Below, in pieces: positions 48,801-56,513 of a stretch of DNA of 64,000 nt (position 1 is its first letter; each line of letters starts with the position of its first letter). The notes below the pieces were generated by a model, which saw nothing but the letters and a program-made list of their open reading frames with translations, did no database searches and was not told where the DNA came from. The position numbers were made by a program, and so were the translations under genes. Origin of the DNA: Intestinibacillus sp964580155 (lineage in GTDB: Bacteria > Bacillota > Clostridia > Oscillospirales > Butyricicoccaceae); NCBI GenBank assembly GCA_964580155.1, contig CAZOJP010000003.1, positions 16,407-80,406 on the forward strand, read 5' to 3'.

Positions 48801-51715
48801 TCCGCCTTGGCCATGCGGTCGATTGTGTAGGCAAAGGTCTTAACATCGCTGTCATCCAAACCGGACTTGGAGGCATAGGCTTTGAGTGCAATGGTCGTCG
48901 TCTTTGCTTCACCATCCCAGTTCGCGCTCGTATCGTCGGCAATGGCGATCAGGGAAGCGACTTCCGCTCCGCCGGCTCCGGATGCAGCCTTGAATTTCGT
49001 CTGATCAAAGACCTTGGCGGTCCCCGAGGTTTTTGGGTCACTGCCATCGGTGGTATACTTCACTGTGGCACCCGCCGTGTCGGAGAACAGCGCCATATAC
49101 TGCGAAACCGTATAGGTACCCGCGGTGCTGAGGAAGAACGGATCGCGATAGTTGTCATAGTCGGTGTAGGTTGCCGGCGCGGCTGCCTTCGCCGATGCGC
49201 TCTTGTTCACCACTACCGTATAGGTTTTGGTGTCTGTGCCGTTCGGTGCGGTTACAACAATCTCAAAACTATTTGTTGCATTGGGCAGTGAAGCCGTGAA
49301 GGTCTTGCCTGATTGCACCGCTTGGCCGTTAATGGTAATCGACTTGGCATTTGTTGCGGCCGCCGTGGGGATCAGATTGATCTGGCTGACCGAGGTGCCC
49401 ACCGTTGCGGTGAATGTGAGGTTTGCTTTGCGCGTCGGGACGGTGCCGTCAAGCGGATATGCCCAGTTTACGTTGACGCCGAAATTCGGATCCGCCCAAA
49501 GCAGGTTTTCTGTCTGACCCGGTGCACGCACAGAAATGTTGGAGAGCTCCGCAATCGTGCGGGGGTCACTGCGATAATTCTCCTCGGACAGGAAGTTCGC
49601 CATATGGACGTTGATTCCCGCCCAGTTGATATCGCTGAGCCGGTTGCCTACAAAAACCGTGCGGGTATTCTCTTTGTAACCGGGGAAACTATCCAGCGTG
49701 CGCAGGCTGGGTGTTAGGCTGGCTTCGCCTTGGTCTACCACCTTTTGCACAGCGGCTTCAAGGTTTGCGAGATATTTGTTCTGACCGTCCAGCGCAACGT
49801 CATTGTGGCCGGTCATAATGCACTTGATTGCACCCATCGAAGCGATGCGGTCAAGCCCGACCTGAAGATTGGACAGATAAATATCCATAGCATCCGCAAA
49901 GAATGTCGATGACAGCGTATTAAACTGCATCCAGAATGAGTCTGTGATGTGCGCGCGGTTGTTGCCGATCTGATCGGTGGAAAACAGATTTCCGGTTGCG
50001 CGATCAAACAGCATAATGCCTGCACTCTGGTGTCCCGGCATCTCCACAACATCCAGACTGATATTGCCCATCTCGTAAACATCGCCGTTTCCGAGGGTTG
50101 CAAGCTGCGCATTGTATGCCGCATCCGCAGCATCTTCGTTTTCAAACATACTGGAATCTACGCCGTGTTTCTTTACATAGGTGCGCAGCACCTCAATGCC
50201 GCGTTCATTGACATAGACCTTTGCGCCCAGCGCCTTGTTTGCCGCATTGAGAAACTGATGCGTCATCTGCACGTGGTCGGGATGTGGATGCCCGATGATC
50301 AAATCAATCGGCTTGCCTTCGCCCACGACGCTGCGTGCGGCAGCATAAAGATCCGCCGGATCTGCTGCATCGAAGTACCCCGCATCCAGCACCATGGCGC
50401 GCTCGCTGCCATTGAGCAGATACATTTTGTCGCTGTCGTAATCTTGAATCAGCGTCACATCGGGCACGGGATTTCCGTTCCAATCCAGCATGGCACCAAC
50501 CTTGAGGTGGCCGTGCGGATTGCTCTTCACCGTGTAATTCCAATTGGAAACCGCGCTTTTACTTCCGTTTTTGACCGCGATTGCCTTGATATTATAGACT
50601 TTTTCAGTAGCAGGTTGGCCCTTGGCCGGTGCGGCCGGCTGCGTGATTTCGATCTGCCGATATTGGTAGGTGTCAAACTTTGCGCTGCCTGTTGTCGGTG
50701 TTGCGGCAGCATTTGCACCTTCTGCAACTTCGTAGTAGATTTCCGCGCCTGTCTGTGCGGTCAGACTGACAAAGTACGTCATGTCATAGTCGAACACGCC
50801 CAGACTCTTGGATGTTTCCTGTCCCTTGGGCAGCGGATATGCGCCGGGAGAAGGAACGGTTGTCCCCTCTGAGGAGCTGCTGGAAGAGCTGTCGGAGGAA
50901 CTGTCCGCTGCGTCGGTTGCGGGTGTCGTGGGCTTGCCGCTCAGAGAGGACGATTCCACCCCTACAACCTTGCCCGCAACGCTTGTGTTTTCGGTCACAA
51001 CCGTGCCGGCTGCACCTGCCAGAATCAGGTTGCCCTTGATTGTGGCATTCTTCAGCGTGACTCCGGGTGCTTTCACGATGACGATTCCATCGCCCTTGGG
51101 GGTGAAGACTCCGGGCGATGTGATGTAGTCGGATACCATGTTGTCAAGCATCTGCATGATTTCCGCACGCGTCACGCTTGCTTTGGGTGCAAATTGATTG
51201 TTTGAGCGCCCCTGCACATAGCCTGCCGCAGCAAAGGCGGCGATCATGCTCCGCGCCCACGCGTCCATATCCGTGTCATCCGCAAAGACAGATGCGCCGG
51301 TGTCCGCCTCGATGCCAAACGCACGGCCTAGCATCACGATGGACTCCTCGCGGGTAATGGTGCTTTCGGGGCGAAGCTTGCCCTGATAGCCTTGCATCAC
51401 ACCGGCTTGCGCAACGCGCAAAACCGCATCCGTATAATACGCATCCCCCAAATCGAGGAACGTATTTGCGGCCTTGGAGGAATACCCCATGATTCTGTCA
51501 ATGACGACAGCCATGTCTCCTCTCGTGATACTGTTATTCGGGTTAAACTTTCCGTCCCAGCCCTGGATGACGCCGCGATCGTCCCATGTGCCAATCGCAG
51601 AACTCGCCCAGTGCCCTTGGACGTCGCTGTACGACCCGGTCGCAACAGCGGTTGGCATCATTGTAAACAGCATAACCGTTGTCATTAACAATGCCAGTGC
51701 ACGTTTTAGTTTCAT
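45824..51715 (-). CDS. Giant SLH-anchored surface protein with two metallo-beta-lactamase-fold domains and two esterase-like domains
   Basis: 1963 residues from ATG 51715, chosen because AAGGAGG (51730-51724) is well placed and a signal peptide follows (cleavage near ATG|SYS at 27). Domains: three SLH repeats (28-80, 84-137, 142-195); a beta-rich stretch (200-255); a Ser-rich linker (about 260-287); a chitobiase-C-terminal-like sandwich (about 300-395); MBL fold 1 (418-640: HPHPDH 476-481, H562, D581, H637); a cadherin-like sandwich (725-838); a second chitobiase-like domain (850-965); MBL fold 2 (985-1195: HGHPDH 1040-1045, H1107, D1126, H1180); a second cadherin-like domain (1258-1370); an esterase-like domain with GYGVGG, lacking Ser (about 1395-1590); and a PHB-depolymerase-like esterase with GHSWGS, S1793 and H1933. 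It should sit on the wall, SLH binding pyruvylated polymer. Substrate unknown. Confidence 0.85.
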   Translation of the reverse strand: MKLKRALALLMTTVMLFTMMPTAVATGSYSDVQGHWASSAIGTWDDRGVIQGWDGKFNPNNSITRGDMAVVIDRIMGYSSKAANTFLDLGDAYYTDAVLRVAQAGVMQGYQGKLRPESTITREESIVMLGRAFGIEADTGASVFADDTDMDAWARSMIAAFAAAGYVQGRSNNQFAPKASVTRAEIMQMLDNMVSDYITSPGVFTPKGDGIVIVKAPGVTLKNATIKGNLILAGAAGTVVTENTSVAGKVVGVESSSLSGKPTTPATDAADSSSDSSSSSSSEGTTVPSPGAYPLPKGQETSKSLGVFDYDMTYFVSLTAQTGAEIYYEVAEGANAAATPTTGSAKFDTYQYRQIEITQPAAPAKGQPATEKVYNIKAIAVKNGSKSAVSNWNYTVKSNPHGHLKVGAMLDWNGNPVPDVTLIQDYDSDKMYLLNGSERAMVLDAGYFDAADPADLYAAARSVVGEGKPIDLIIGHPHPDHVQMTHQFLNAANKALGAKVYVNERGIEVLRTYVKKHGVDSSMFENEDAADAAYNAQLATLGNGDVYEMGNISLDVVEMPGHQSAGIMLFDRATGNLFSTDQIGNNRAHITDSFWMQFNTLSSTFFADAMDIYLSNLQVGLDRIASMGAIKCIMTGHNDVALDGQNKYLANLEAAVQKVVDQGEASLTPSLRTLDSFPGYKENTRTVFVGNRLSDINWAGINVHMANFLSEENYRSDPRTIAELSNISVRAPGQTENLLWADPNFGVNVNWAYPLDGTVPTRKANLTFTATVGTSVSQINLIPTAAATNAKSITINGQAVQSGKTFTASLPNATNSFEIVVTAPNGTDTKTYTVVVNKSASAKAAAPATYTDYDNYRDPFFLSTAGTYTVSQYMALFSDTAGATVKYTTDGSDPKTSGTAKVFDQTKFKAASGAGGAEVASLIAIADDTSANWDGEAKTTTIALKAYASKSGLDDSDVKTFAYTIDRMAKADHKSRELYSEGSLKVWQVIDYDSDKMYLIKGASKALLIDAGMAPSGADDLYEYAKTLTGMTDIDLYISHGHPDHVTQIGDFVKADRNVYMHKNDFAMAKLFINDKSVTSGDITFIDEGFQFDLGGVVLDNYFVPGHTAGHMVLLDKANDILYSSDAIGCNRRSVADSLTLIANDVRVLLSSVQVFRDKLEALDDAGEIDLEKLVSWTGHDDYEIQDIPGHLAVVIEAAQNIVDYGPEKAMRDSVRNTGGSDGASFAGDRYAKDGTGHFICMNGKKATVLNGQDYKTVANLANVSVTVAGQTQNLMKGFSATHTLDSTNQISSAPLSGKTTLVAEVPHGTTAVDIYPTAMATNAAASVNGMTPDANGKVNVTLNNGYKAVTIEVTAPDNVTKERYDLIVRTEIDASNPYKTLHTGTKVETVTLFDGSTRTFTSYVPDGARESNAGVFVLPENGQAATTFNNWKTLADATDTQAIDDTWTKQQEKFIVISLDGLTYGTSAEERAADIDYVNQVYAAASGRSLYCIHEAKNYMVGYGVGGTIAQMAAMDQTAVWAGLTTVGAGAVDGAWLAEHNAAYATSLNGYSDANSTILKNTLPLPVWIINDSTTTDAATLNYWKSANKITEGASTVGDTDQYVRTDDLTEAEYAANRDKQAYRIWESAAAPADLESTIWNDFLFGVRRWMADPGGDLRMTLDPIADLHMTRKYEDVDGWMREWYVYVPSGVNTSTSDVPVVFAMHGYTLNGAVYAGQSDWHKVADANNFIVVFPSAINGNLSENGNAPFPAWNIAQDPTRMDDIAFVKHMLRDLDDSYDIDLGRVYVTGHSWGSQMSHVLAMSNPQMFAAAAPLSGFVFRDAVYDSLDADAMAAVGGVPIYLAAGTEGSTEKAICPVPLTATNSSGRTLQKWFELNAIPGSIDWDTVSKPHTDAESAFTPGGPNSRWYTLTYENGNGVPMLRAEIVDYMPHATMSEHSARVWADWFSHYTRAADGSVQYTA

Positions 51716-51739
51716 TCCCTGTACCTCCTTGTTTTTTTG

Positions 51740-51770
51740 ATCACTTTTTAATGTGATTGCTTTCATTATA
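51740..51770 (-). promoter_or_regulatory. Candidate -10 and inverted repeat upstream of the SLH giant gene
   Basis: Minus strand TATAAT at 51770-51765; no good -35 at the usual distance (TTTTGC at 17 bases). An inverted repeat ATCAC...GTGAT (51740-51758) lies between it and the ribosome site and could be an operator or hairpin. Confidence 0.35.
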
Positions 51771-52023
51771 GGAGATCTATTGACAAAGCAAAATGCAAGC
51801 AATTCATATTTGTTGCAGGATTTCAACGTTCTGCTCCGCTGCGCGGTGGAATTCTGTTGCTTTATTGTCCGCTTCGCAGACTTGTTGTACGTTTCCCAGA
51901 AGAGCAACCGGTGCGCATGCGCACTTGCCGCTGCAGTTTGCGCTTAACTTCTGCGCGGTTTATGCCGATATAAGATACAAAGGAATCATGCGCAATTTTA
52001 AAATGAGCATAGGAGTGAAAGCA

Positions 52024-52428
52024 TTGAAATACGAAATTACAAAGGAACTGGAAACCGGAAACCAAATCATTGACAGCGAGCACCGCATGCTGTTTGACCG
52101 CGTCAATCAGCTGATGGATGCTTGCGGCGCAGGCAAGGGGCGCGCCGCGGTGGAAACCACGCTGAAATTTCTGCTGGACTATGTAGACCAGCACTTTGCA
52201 CACGAAGAGGAGCTGCAAAAGCGCAGCAACTATCCGAATTTTACGGCGCACCACACGTTCCACGAAGGCTATAAGCAGAGTCTGCGCGATGTTACGGCGC
52301 AGATGTCGCTGGACGCGCCGACAATCAGCGATGTCGCCATGCTCAACCAGAAGATTGGGGTGCTGGTCTCCCATATCCGCACGGAAGATAAAAATCTGGG
52401 CGCGTACTTGCGCGAAAAAGGGAATTGA
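52024..52428 (+). CDS. Bacteriohemerythrin-type protein
   Basis: A 134-residue four-helix bundle with an O2-binding diiron site. Ligand candidates are H in IDSEHRML (about 21), H and E in DQHFAHEEE (about 58-64), HHTFHEG (about 75-79) and H/D in SHIRTEDK (about 119-124). I chose TTG at 52024, 8 bases after AGGAG (52011-52015); ATG 52003 lacks a site and a longer frame upstream is not protein-like. It may bind O2 or NO near the neighbouring hybrid cluster protein, with which it converges. Confidence 0.85.
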   Translation: MKYEITKELETGNQIIDSEHRMLFDRVNQLMDACGAGKGRAAVETTLKFLLDYVDQHFAHEEELQKRSNYPNFTAHHTFHEGYKQSLRDVTAQMSLDAPTISDVAMLNQKIGVLVSHIRTEDKNLGAYLREKGN

Positions 52429-52468
52429 CGTTCTGTGTCTGCCAGATTTTGATACAGTATCGCATTTA

Positions 52469-52513
52469 AAAAAGCAAAGGTTCCGATTTTGCATCGGAAC
52501 CTTTGCTTTTTGT
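52469..52513. terminator. Bidirectional terminator between hemerythrin and hcp genes
   Basis: AAAAAGCAAAGGTTCCGAT and ATCGGAACCTTTGCTTTTT arms (19 bp), loop TTTGC. T-runs on both strands. Confidence 0.92.
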
Positions 52514-52529
52514 TTTAATATAGTAGGAA

Positions 52530-54161
52530 TTACTCGCCCATGAACAGCTTGATGTCGTCTTCGACCTCTCCGATGCCAGCGATGCCAAACTTTTCAATCA
52601 GCACCTTGGCAACATTCGGGGACAGGAAGCCCGGCAGCGTGGGGCCGAGATGGATATTCTTGATGCCCAAATAGAGCAGCGCCAGGAAGACGATGACGGC
52701 CTTTTGCTCATACCAGGCAATGTTAAACGCAATCGGCAGATCGTTGATATCCTCAAGCTCGAAAATTTCTTTCAGCTTGAGCGCGATGACTGCCAGCGAG
52801 TAGGAGTCGTTGCACTGGCCCGCGTCCAGAACGCGCGGAATACCGCCGATGTCGCCCAAATCGAGCTTGTTGTAGCGATACTTTGCGCAGCCTGCGGTCA
52901 GAATTACGGTGTCCTTGGGCAGCTTTTCTGCAAACTCTGTGTAATACTCACGGGATTTCATTCTGCCGTCGCAGCCTGCCATGACGAAGAATTTCTTGAT
53001 GGCACCCGATTTGACAGCCTCAACGACTTTATCGGCAAGGGCAAAAACCTGATTGTGCGCAAAACCGCCCGTGACCGTACCGGACTCGATTTCCACCGGA
53101 GGCTTGCAGATCTTCGCCATTGCAATGATTTCCGAGAAATCCTTCTTGCCGTCGGCGTCGGCAGTGATGTGCGGACATCCGGGGTATCCGGAAGCGCCGG
53201 AGGTGAAGATTCTCTTGCGGATTTCCTCGCTTCTCGGCGGAACAATGCAGTTTGTCGTGAACAGGATCGGACCGTTGAAGGGCTCAAACTCTGTCACCTG
53301 CTGCCACCAGGAGCCGCCGTAGTTTCCGACGAAGTTGTCATATTTCTTGAAGAACGGATAGGAGTGTGCAGGCAGCATTTCGCTGTGTGTATAAACATCA
53401 ACGCCCGTGCCCTTGGTCTGCTCGAGCAGCTGCTCCAGATCGGTGAGATCATGTCCGGAAATCAGGATGCCGGGGTTGCCGCGCACGCCGATATTGACGC
53501 TTGTAATCTCCGGGTTGCCGTATTTGGAGGTATTCGCCTCGTCGAGCAGCGCCATTGCTTTCACGCCGAACTCGCCGGTTTTCAGGGTCAGAGCGACAAG
53601 ATCGTCCGCGGACAGGGAATCGTCCAGCGTGGCGGCAAGCGCTTCGTAAACAAAGGCATTGACGGCGGGATCTTCCTTGCCGATGTTGAGCGCGTGATGC
53701 GCATAGGCGCACATGCCCTTCAGACCGTAGATGATCAGCTCTCTCAGCGAGCGAATATCTTCATTTTCTGTGGAAAGCACGCCGACCTTGGCGGCCTTTT
53801 CCAGCATAGACGCACGATCGCCCACCTCGAAGGTTGCCGCATCGCCGAGCACGACACCGGAAACCCGGCTTTTCAGCCCGTTGCGCAAGTCGATCATGTG
53901 ATGGATATGGCTGTCGATCGCGCCGTCATCAAAGTTCGCGTTTGTGATGGTGATGAAAAGGCTTTTCAAAACTTCATGGTTGACTTCGCTGATCGACTGC
54001 ACGTCCAGCTTGCCTTTTACCACGATTTCAGAGATGCCCTTTGTGACATAAATGAGCAGATCCTGCAGCTTTGCAACTTCCTCGTTTTTGCCGCATACGC
54101 CCCGTACCTCACAACCGGTACCCTTCGCTGTTTCCTGACACTGGTAACAAAACATACTCAT
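52530..54161 (-). CDS. hcp: Hybrid cluster protein (hydroxylamine reductase)
   Basis: Hcp reduces hydroxylamine and acts on NO. The 543 residues carry the N-terminal cluster motif C5-x2-C8-x8-C17-x5-C23. Further on are the hybrid-cluster ligands: H, E and Cys residues in GHDLTDLEQ, TTNCIVPP, SGYPGCPH, ILTAGCAKYRYNK and LDAGQCNDSYS. The Cys spacing is that of the clostridial/Desulfovibrio type. The start lies 21 bases after the rubredoxin stop, so rubredoxin is probably its electron partner and the two share a promoter. Confidence 0.96.
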   Translation of the reverse strand: MSMFCYQCQETAKGTGCEVRGVCGKNEEVAKLQDLLIYVTKGISEIVVKGKLDVQSISEVNHEVLKSLFITITNANFDDGAIDSHIHHMIDLRNGLKSRVSGVVLGDAATFEVGDRASMLEKAAKVGVLSTENEDIRSLRELIIYGLKGMCAYAHHALNIGKEDPAVNAFVYEALAATLDDSLSADDLVALTLKTGEFGVKAMALLDEANTSKYGNPEITSVNIGVRGNPGILISGHDLTDLEQLLEQTKGTGVDVYTHSEMLPAHSYPFFKKYDNFVGNYGGSWWQQVTEFEPFNGPILFTTNCIVPPRSEEIRKRIFTSGASGYPGCPHITADADGKKDFSEIIAMAKICKPPVEIESGTVTGGFAHNQVFALADKVVEAVKSGAIKKFFVMAGCDGRMKSREYYTEFAEKLPKDTVILTAGCAKYRYNKLDLGDIGGIPRVLDAGQCNDSYSLAVIALKLKEIFELEDINDLPIAFNIAWYEQKAVIVFLALLYLGIKNIHLGPTLPGFLSPNVAKVLIEKFGIAGIGEVEDDIKLFMGE

Positions 54162-54182
54162 AATTGATTTCCTCCTTGGAAA

Positions 54183-54347
54183 TTACTCTTTGACGGGCTC
54201 AAACTCATCCTTGCCCACAGCACAAATGGGGCAAACCCAATCCGCAGGAAGATCTTCAAAAGCAGTCCCAGGGGCGATTCCGCTGTCCGGATCCCCTACT
54301 TGTGGGTCGTAAATATATCCGCAGGGGATGCATACATACTTGACCAT
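54183..54347 (-). CDS. Rubredoxin
   Basis: A 54-residue electron carrier holding one iron with C6, C9, C39 and C42 (VCIPCGY and VCPICAV). AAAGGAGGAACCACG places the start at 54347; an upstream in-frame ATG adds six residues but lies before the ribosome site. It leads the rubredoxin-hcp operon. It may also serve the flavodiiron protein at 22448-23575. Confidence 0.95.
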   Translation of the reverse strand: MVKYVCIPCGYIYDPQVGDPDSGIAPGTAFEDLPADWVCPICAVGKDEFEPVKE

Positions 54348-54456
54348 CGTGGTTCCTCCTTTCAATGATTGTAAATTCCGTTTCAGATTTTAAGGGTGCC
54401 ACCGTTTTGGGCACACGCTCTTTTGGGCAAAGCTTGACCTAATTTTCCCCACCTTT

Positions 54457-54485
54457 ATAGTAGAGGCTTTTGCCGAAATTGTCAA
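54457..54485 (-). promoter_or_regulatory. Promoter of the rubredoxin-hcp operon
   Basis: Minus strand TTGACA (54485-54480), 17-base spacer, TACTAT (54462-54457). The leader is about 105 bases. Confidence 0.8.
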
Positions 54486-54580
54486 CATAAAATATCATAA
54501 CAATTGAAAATATGTGCATCTTGAGGTTATTTCTTGTGAAAAATGCACTACATACCTGCTTGACAGGACACGATGGGTAT

Positions 54581-54614
54581 GAAAAAAGACCGTGCACAAG
54601 GGTGCGCGGTCTTC
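54581..54614 (-). terminator. Terminator of the pyrophosphatase gene
   Basis: AAGACCGTGCAC and GTGCGCGGTCTT arms around AAGG, with six T after it on the minus strand. Confidence 0.85.
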
Positions 54615-54628
54615 GTCTGCGGGCGAAA

Positions 54629-55177
54629 TCAGTCGCGATGGGGCCGTTTGCCGCAAAAATGTACATCGTAGCGCTCCATGCTGCGCGCAATCGTGCGCAT
54701 GGCCTCCTCGCGGTCGTAGGCATCGCTGGTTGCGGTGTGCTTGCCCTCCAGTGCCTTGTAGACCTCGAAAAAATGCGCAATCTCATCCATGATGTGCGGC
54801 GGCAGGTCTTCAAGCTCCTGATAGTAATTCCACGTTGGGTCGCCGCACGCAATCGCGATGATCTTGTCGTCGCAATCGTCCTCGTCCATCATGCGGATGC
54901 CGCCGATGGGATAGGTATCGACCATCACCTTGGGGTCGAGCGATTCCGAGCACAGCACGAGCACGTCGAGCGGATCGTCGTCATCGGCATATGTGCGCGG
55001 AATGAAGCCGTAGTTCGCGGGATAGTGCGTTGAGGTGTGCAGCACACGGTCGAGCCGCAGCAGACCGGTGTGTTTGTCCAGTTCGTATTTCTTCTTGCTG
55101 TATGCAGGAATTTCAATGACGGAAGTGAACCGCTCGGGTGTGATGTGGGAAGGGTCGATGTCATGCCAAATATTCAT
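54629..55177 (-). CDS. ppa: Inorganic pyrophosphatase, family I
   Basis: Hydrolyses pyrophosphate from biosynthesis. The 182 residues include the Lys, Glu and Tyr block EIPAYSKKKYELDK, HYPANYGFIPRTY, the metal-binding DDDDPLDVLVL motif (about 75-85) and a second Asp cluster MDEDDCDDKI. GGAGGA precedes the ATG on the minus strand, with a TATAAT further up. The gene is alone in its transcript. Confidence 0.94.
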   Translation of the reverse strand: MNIWHDIDPSHITPERFTSVIEIPAYSKKKYELDKHTGLLRLDRVLHTSTHYPANYGFIPRTYADDDDPLDVLVLCSESLDPKVMVDTYPIGGIRMMDEDDCDDKIIAIACGDPTWNYYQELEDLPPHIMDEIAHFFEVYKALEGKHTATSDAYDREEAMRTIARSMERYDVHFCGKRPHRD

Positions 55178-55450
55178 GGGGTATGTCCTCCAATTTTCCT
55201 CAGGCGTACGATTCCTTCGTATTGCAGCATTATAACCCTATGACTTGCAAAAGGAAATAGGAATCGAACAAAATCGTGAATATTACCAAAAAATCAGAGG
55301 TGATTTTGCAATGCACGTCGTGGCGGAGATGCAAAAATGCGTTTTCGCACACGTTTGCATTGAGAAAACGATGGTTTTTTTTCAAAACAGAGGGGCACTG
55401 CGTAACGGCGCGCATAAAAAGAGCAGGTTTACCGCACGCAAACAGCCGTT
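55178..55450. other. Intergenic region between ppa and the PfkB-type kinase gene
   Basis: No gene supported. It contains a minus-strand TATAAT for ppa without a good -35. Small frames on both strands overlap each other and lack ribosome sites. Confidence 0.4.
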
Positions 55451-55504
55451 TTTTGGCAGTAATCACAGGTTAGGGCTTGACATACAGCATGAAAACTGCC
55501 AAAA
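55451..55504 (+). promoter_or_regulatory. Inverted-repeat operator candidate upstream of the PfkB-type kinase
   Basis: TTTTGGCAGT (55451-55460) and ACTGCCAAAA (55495-55504) are perfect 10-base arms flanking TTGACA at 55477-55482. A -10 is unclear (TATAAA at 55505 is 22 bases away). The LacI-type protein two genes on may bind it. Confidence 0.5.
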
Positions 55505-55553
55505 TATAAAATAGAAAAACTGAGGGCAAAGAAAGAAAGAGAGGGCACACTCT

Positions 55554-56435
55554 ATGGCAAAATATGATACTTTAGTCATCGGACCGATTTCGCTCGACCA
55601 CAACATCGATCATGAGGGTAACGAGCGCCGTGAGGTAGGCGGTGCAATCGTGCAGTCCGGCTTTGCAGCGGCACGCAGCGGCGCAAAGACCGCGATCTTT
55701 ACCAAGCTCGATCCTGCGGATGCCGATCCGATTCAGGTTTTTGAAGGCTCGGGAGCGGATGTATTCTGGAAGCCGTCTGCGCAGACCTGCGCGATTCGCA
55801 ACCAGTACTTTACCGCGGACAAGGAACGCCGCGAATGCCGCTCGATGGGCAAATGCGATCCCTTCACTGCGGATGAGCTGCCCGATGTCGAAGCGGAGAT
55901 TTACCACTTTGCCGGGCTTGTATACGGCGACTTTGACGGCGAGCTGTTCCGTGCAGTCGGCAAAAAGGGCAAGGTCGCGGTCGACGTGCAGTGCCTGCTG
56001 CGCCATGTTGAGGACGACAAGAGCATGCTGTTCCACGACTGGGATGAAAAGCAGACCTATCTGCCCGACATTGACTTCCTCAAGACCGACACCGCAGAGG
56101 CCGAGATTTTGACCGGTGTGGCGGATCGCCGCTTGGCTGCGATGCAGCTGGCTGCATGGGGCGCAAAGGAAATCATGATCACCCACAACACCGAGGTCAT
56201 GATTTATGACGGCAAGGAATTTTACACCTGCCCCATCAAGGCACGCAACCTGTCCGGCCGCACGGGACGCGGTGACACGACGTTCGCCGGCTACCTGACC
56301 GAGCGTCTGCACGCCTCCATTCCGGATGCGCTGCTGTATGCGACCGCGCTTGTCTCGCTCAAGATGGAGACCCCCGGCCCGTTCCGCGGCACACGCGAGG
56401 ACGTGCTTGCCTACATCGACGCATTCTATAAATAA
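55554..56435 (+). CDS. PfkB-family carbohydrate/nucleoside kinase
   Basis: A 293-residue ribokinase-like enzyme. The N-terminal substrate part has LVIGPISLDHNID and GGAIVQSGFAAARSGAK; the C-terminal nucleotide part has GRTGRGDTTFAGYL (about 234-247), whose Asp is the catalytic base. The usual GAGD reads GRGD. The substrate is not clear; sugar or nucleoside is likely. GAGAGGGCAC precedes the ATG. It lies before a LacI-type regulator gene, which probably controls it. Confidence 0.88.
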   Translation: MAKYDTLVIGPISLDHNIDHEGNERREVGGAIVQSGFAAARSGAKTAIFTKLDPADADPIQVFEGSGADVFWKPSAQTCAIRNQYFTADKERRECRSMGKCDPFTADELPDVEAEIYHFAGLVYGDFDGELFRAVGKKGKVAVDVQCLLRHVEDDKSMLFHDWDEKQTYLPDIDFLKTDTAEAEILTGVADRRLAAMQLAAWGAKEIMITHNTEVMIYDGKEFYTCPIKARNLSGRTGRGDTTFAGYLTERLHASIPDALLYATALVSLKMETPGPFRGTREDVLAYIDAFYK

Positions 56436-56450
56436 AGTAGCGTTTTCACG

Positions 56451-56477
56451 AAAGGGTGCCGCATTGCGGCACTCTTT
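56451..56477 (+). terminator. Hairpin between the PfkB-type kinase and LacI-type genes
   Basis: AAAGGGTGCCGC and GCGGCACTCTTT arms (one G-U) around ATT; only a short T-run follows, so it may attenuate rather than stop transcription. A second GC-rich stem is just downstream. Confidence 0.5.
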
Positions 56478-56513
56478 CCGCACCGCTGGCGCGGTGGAAA
56501 GGAGAAGAGACAC

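Noticed and set aside
47093..49291. A 732-residue open frame on + across the SLH giant gene
   Set aside because: It is antisense to a frame with clear domains, has no ribosome site and a Cys/His/Arg-rich composition typical of reverse-strand shadows in GC-rich DNA.
55245..55514. An 89-residue frame on + between ppa and the PfkB-type kinase
   Set aside because: No ribosome site, overlaps the operator/promoter of the kinase and competes with a frame on the other strand; no family features.
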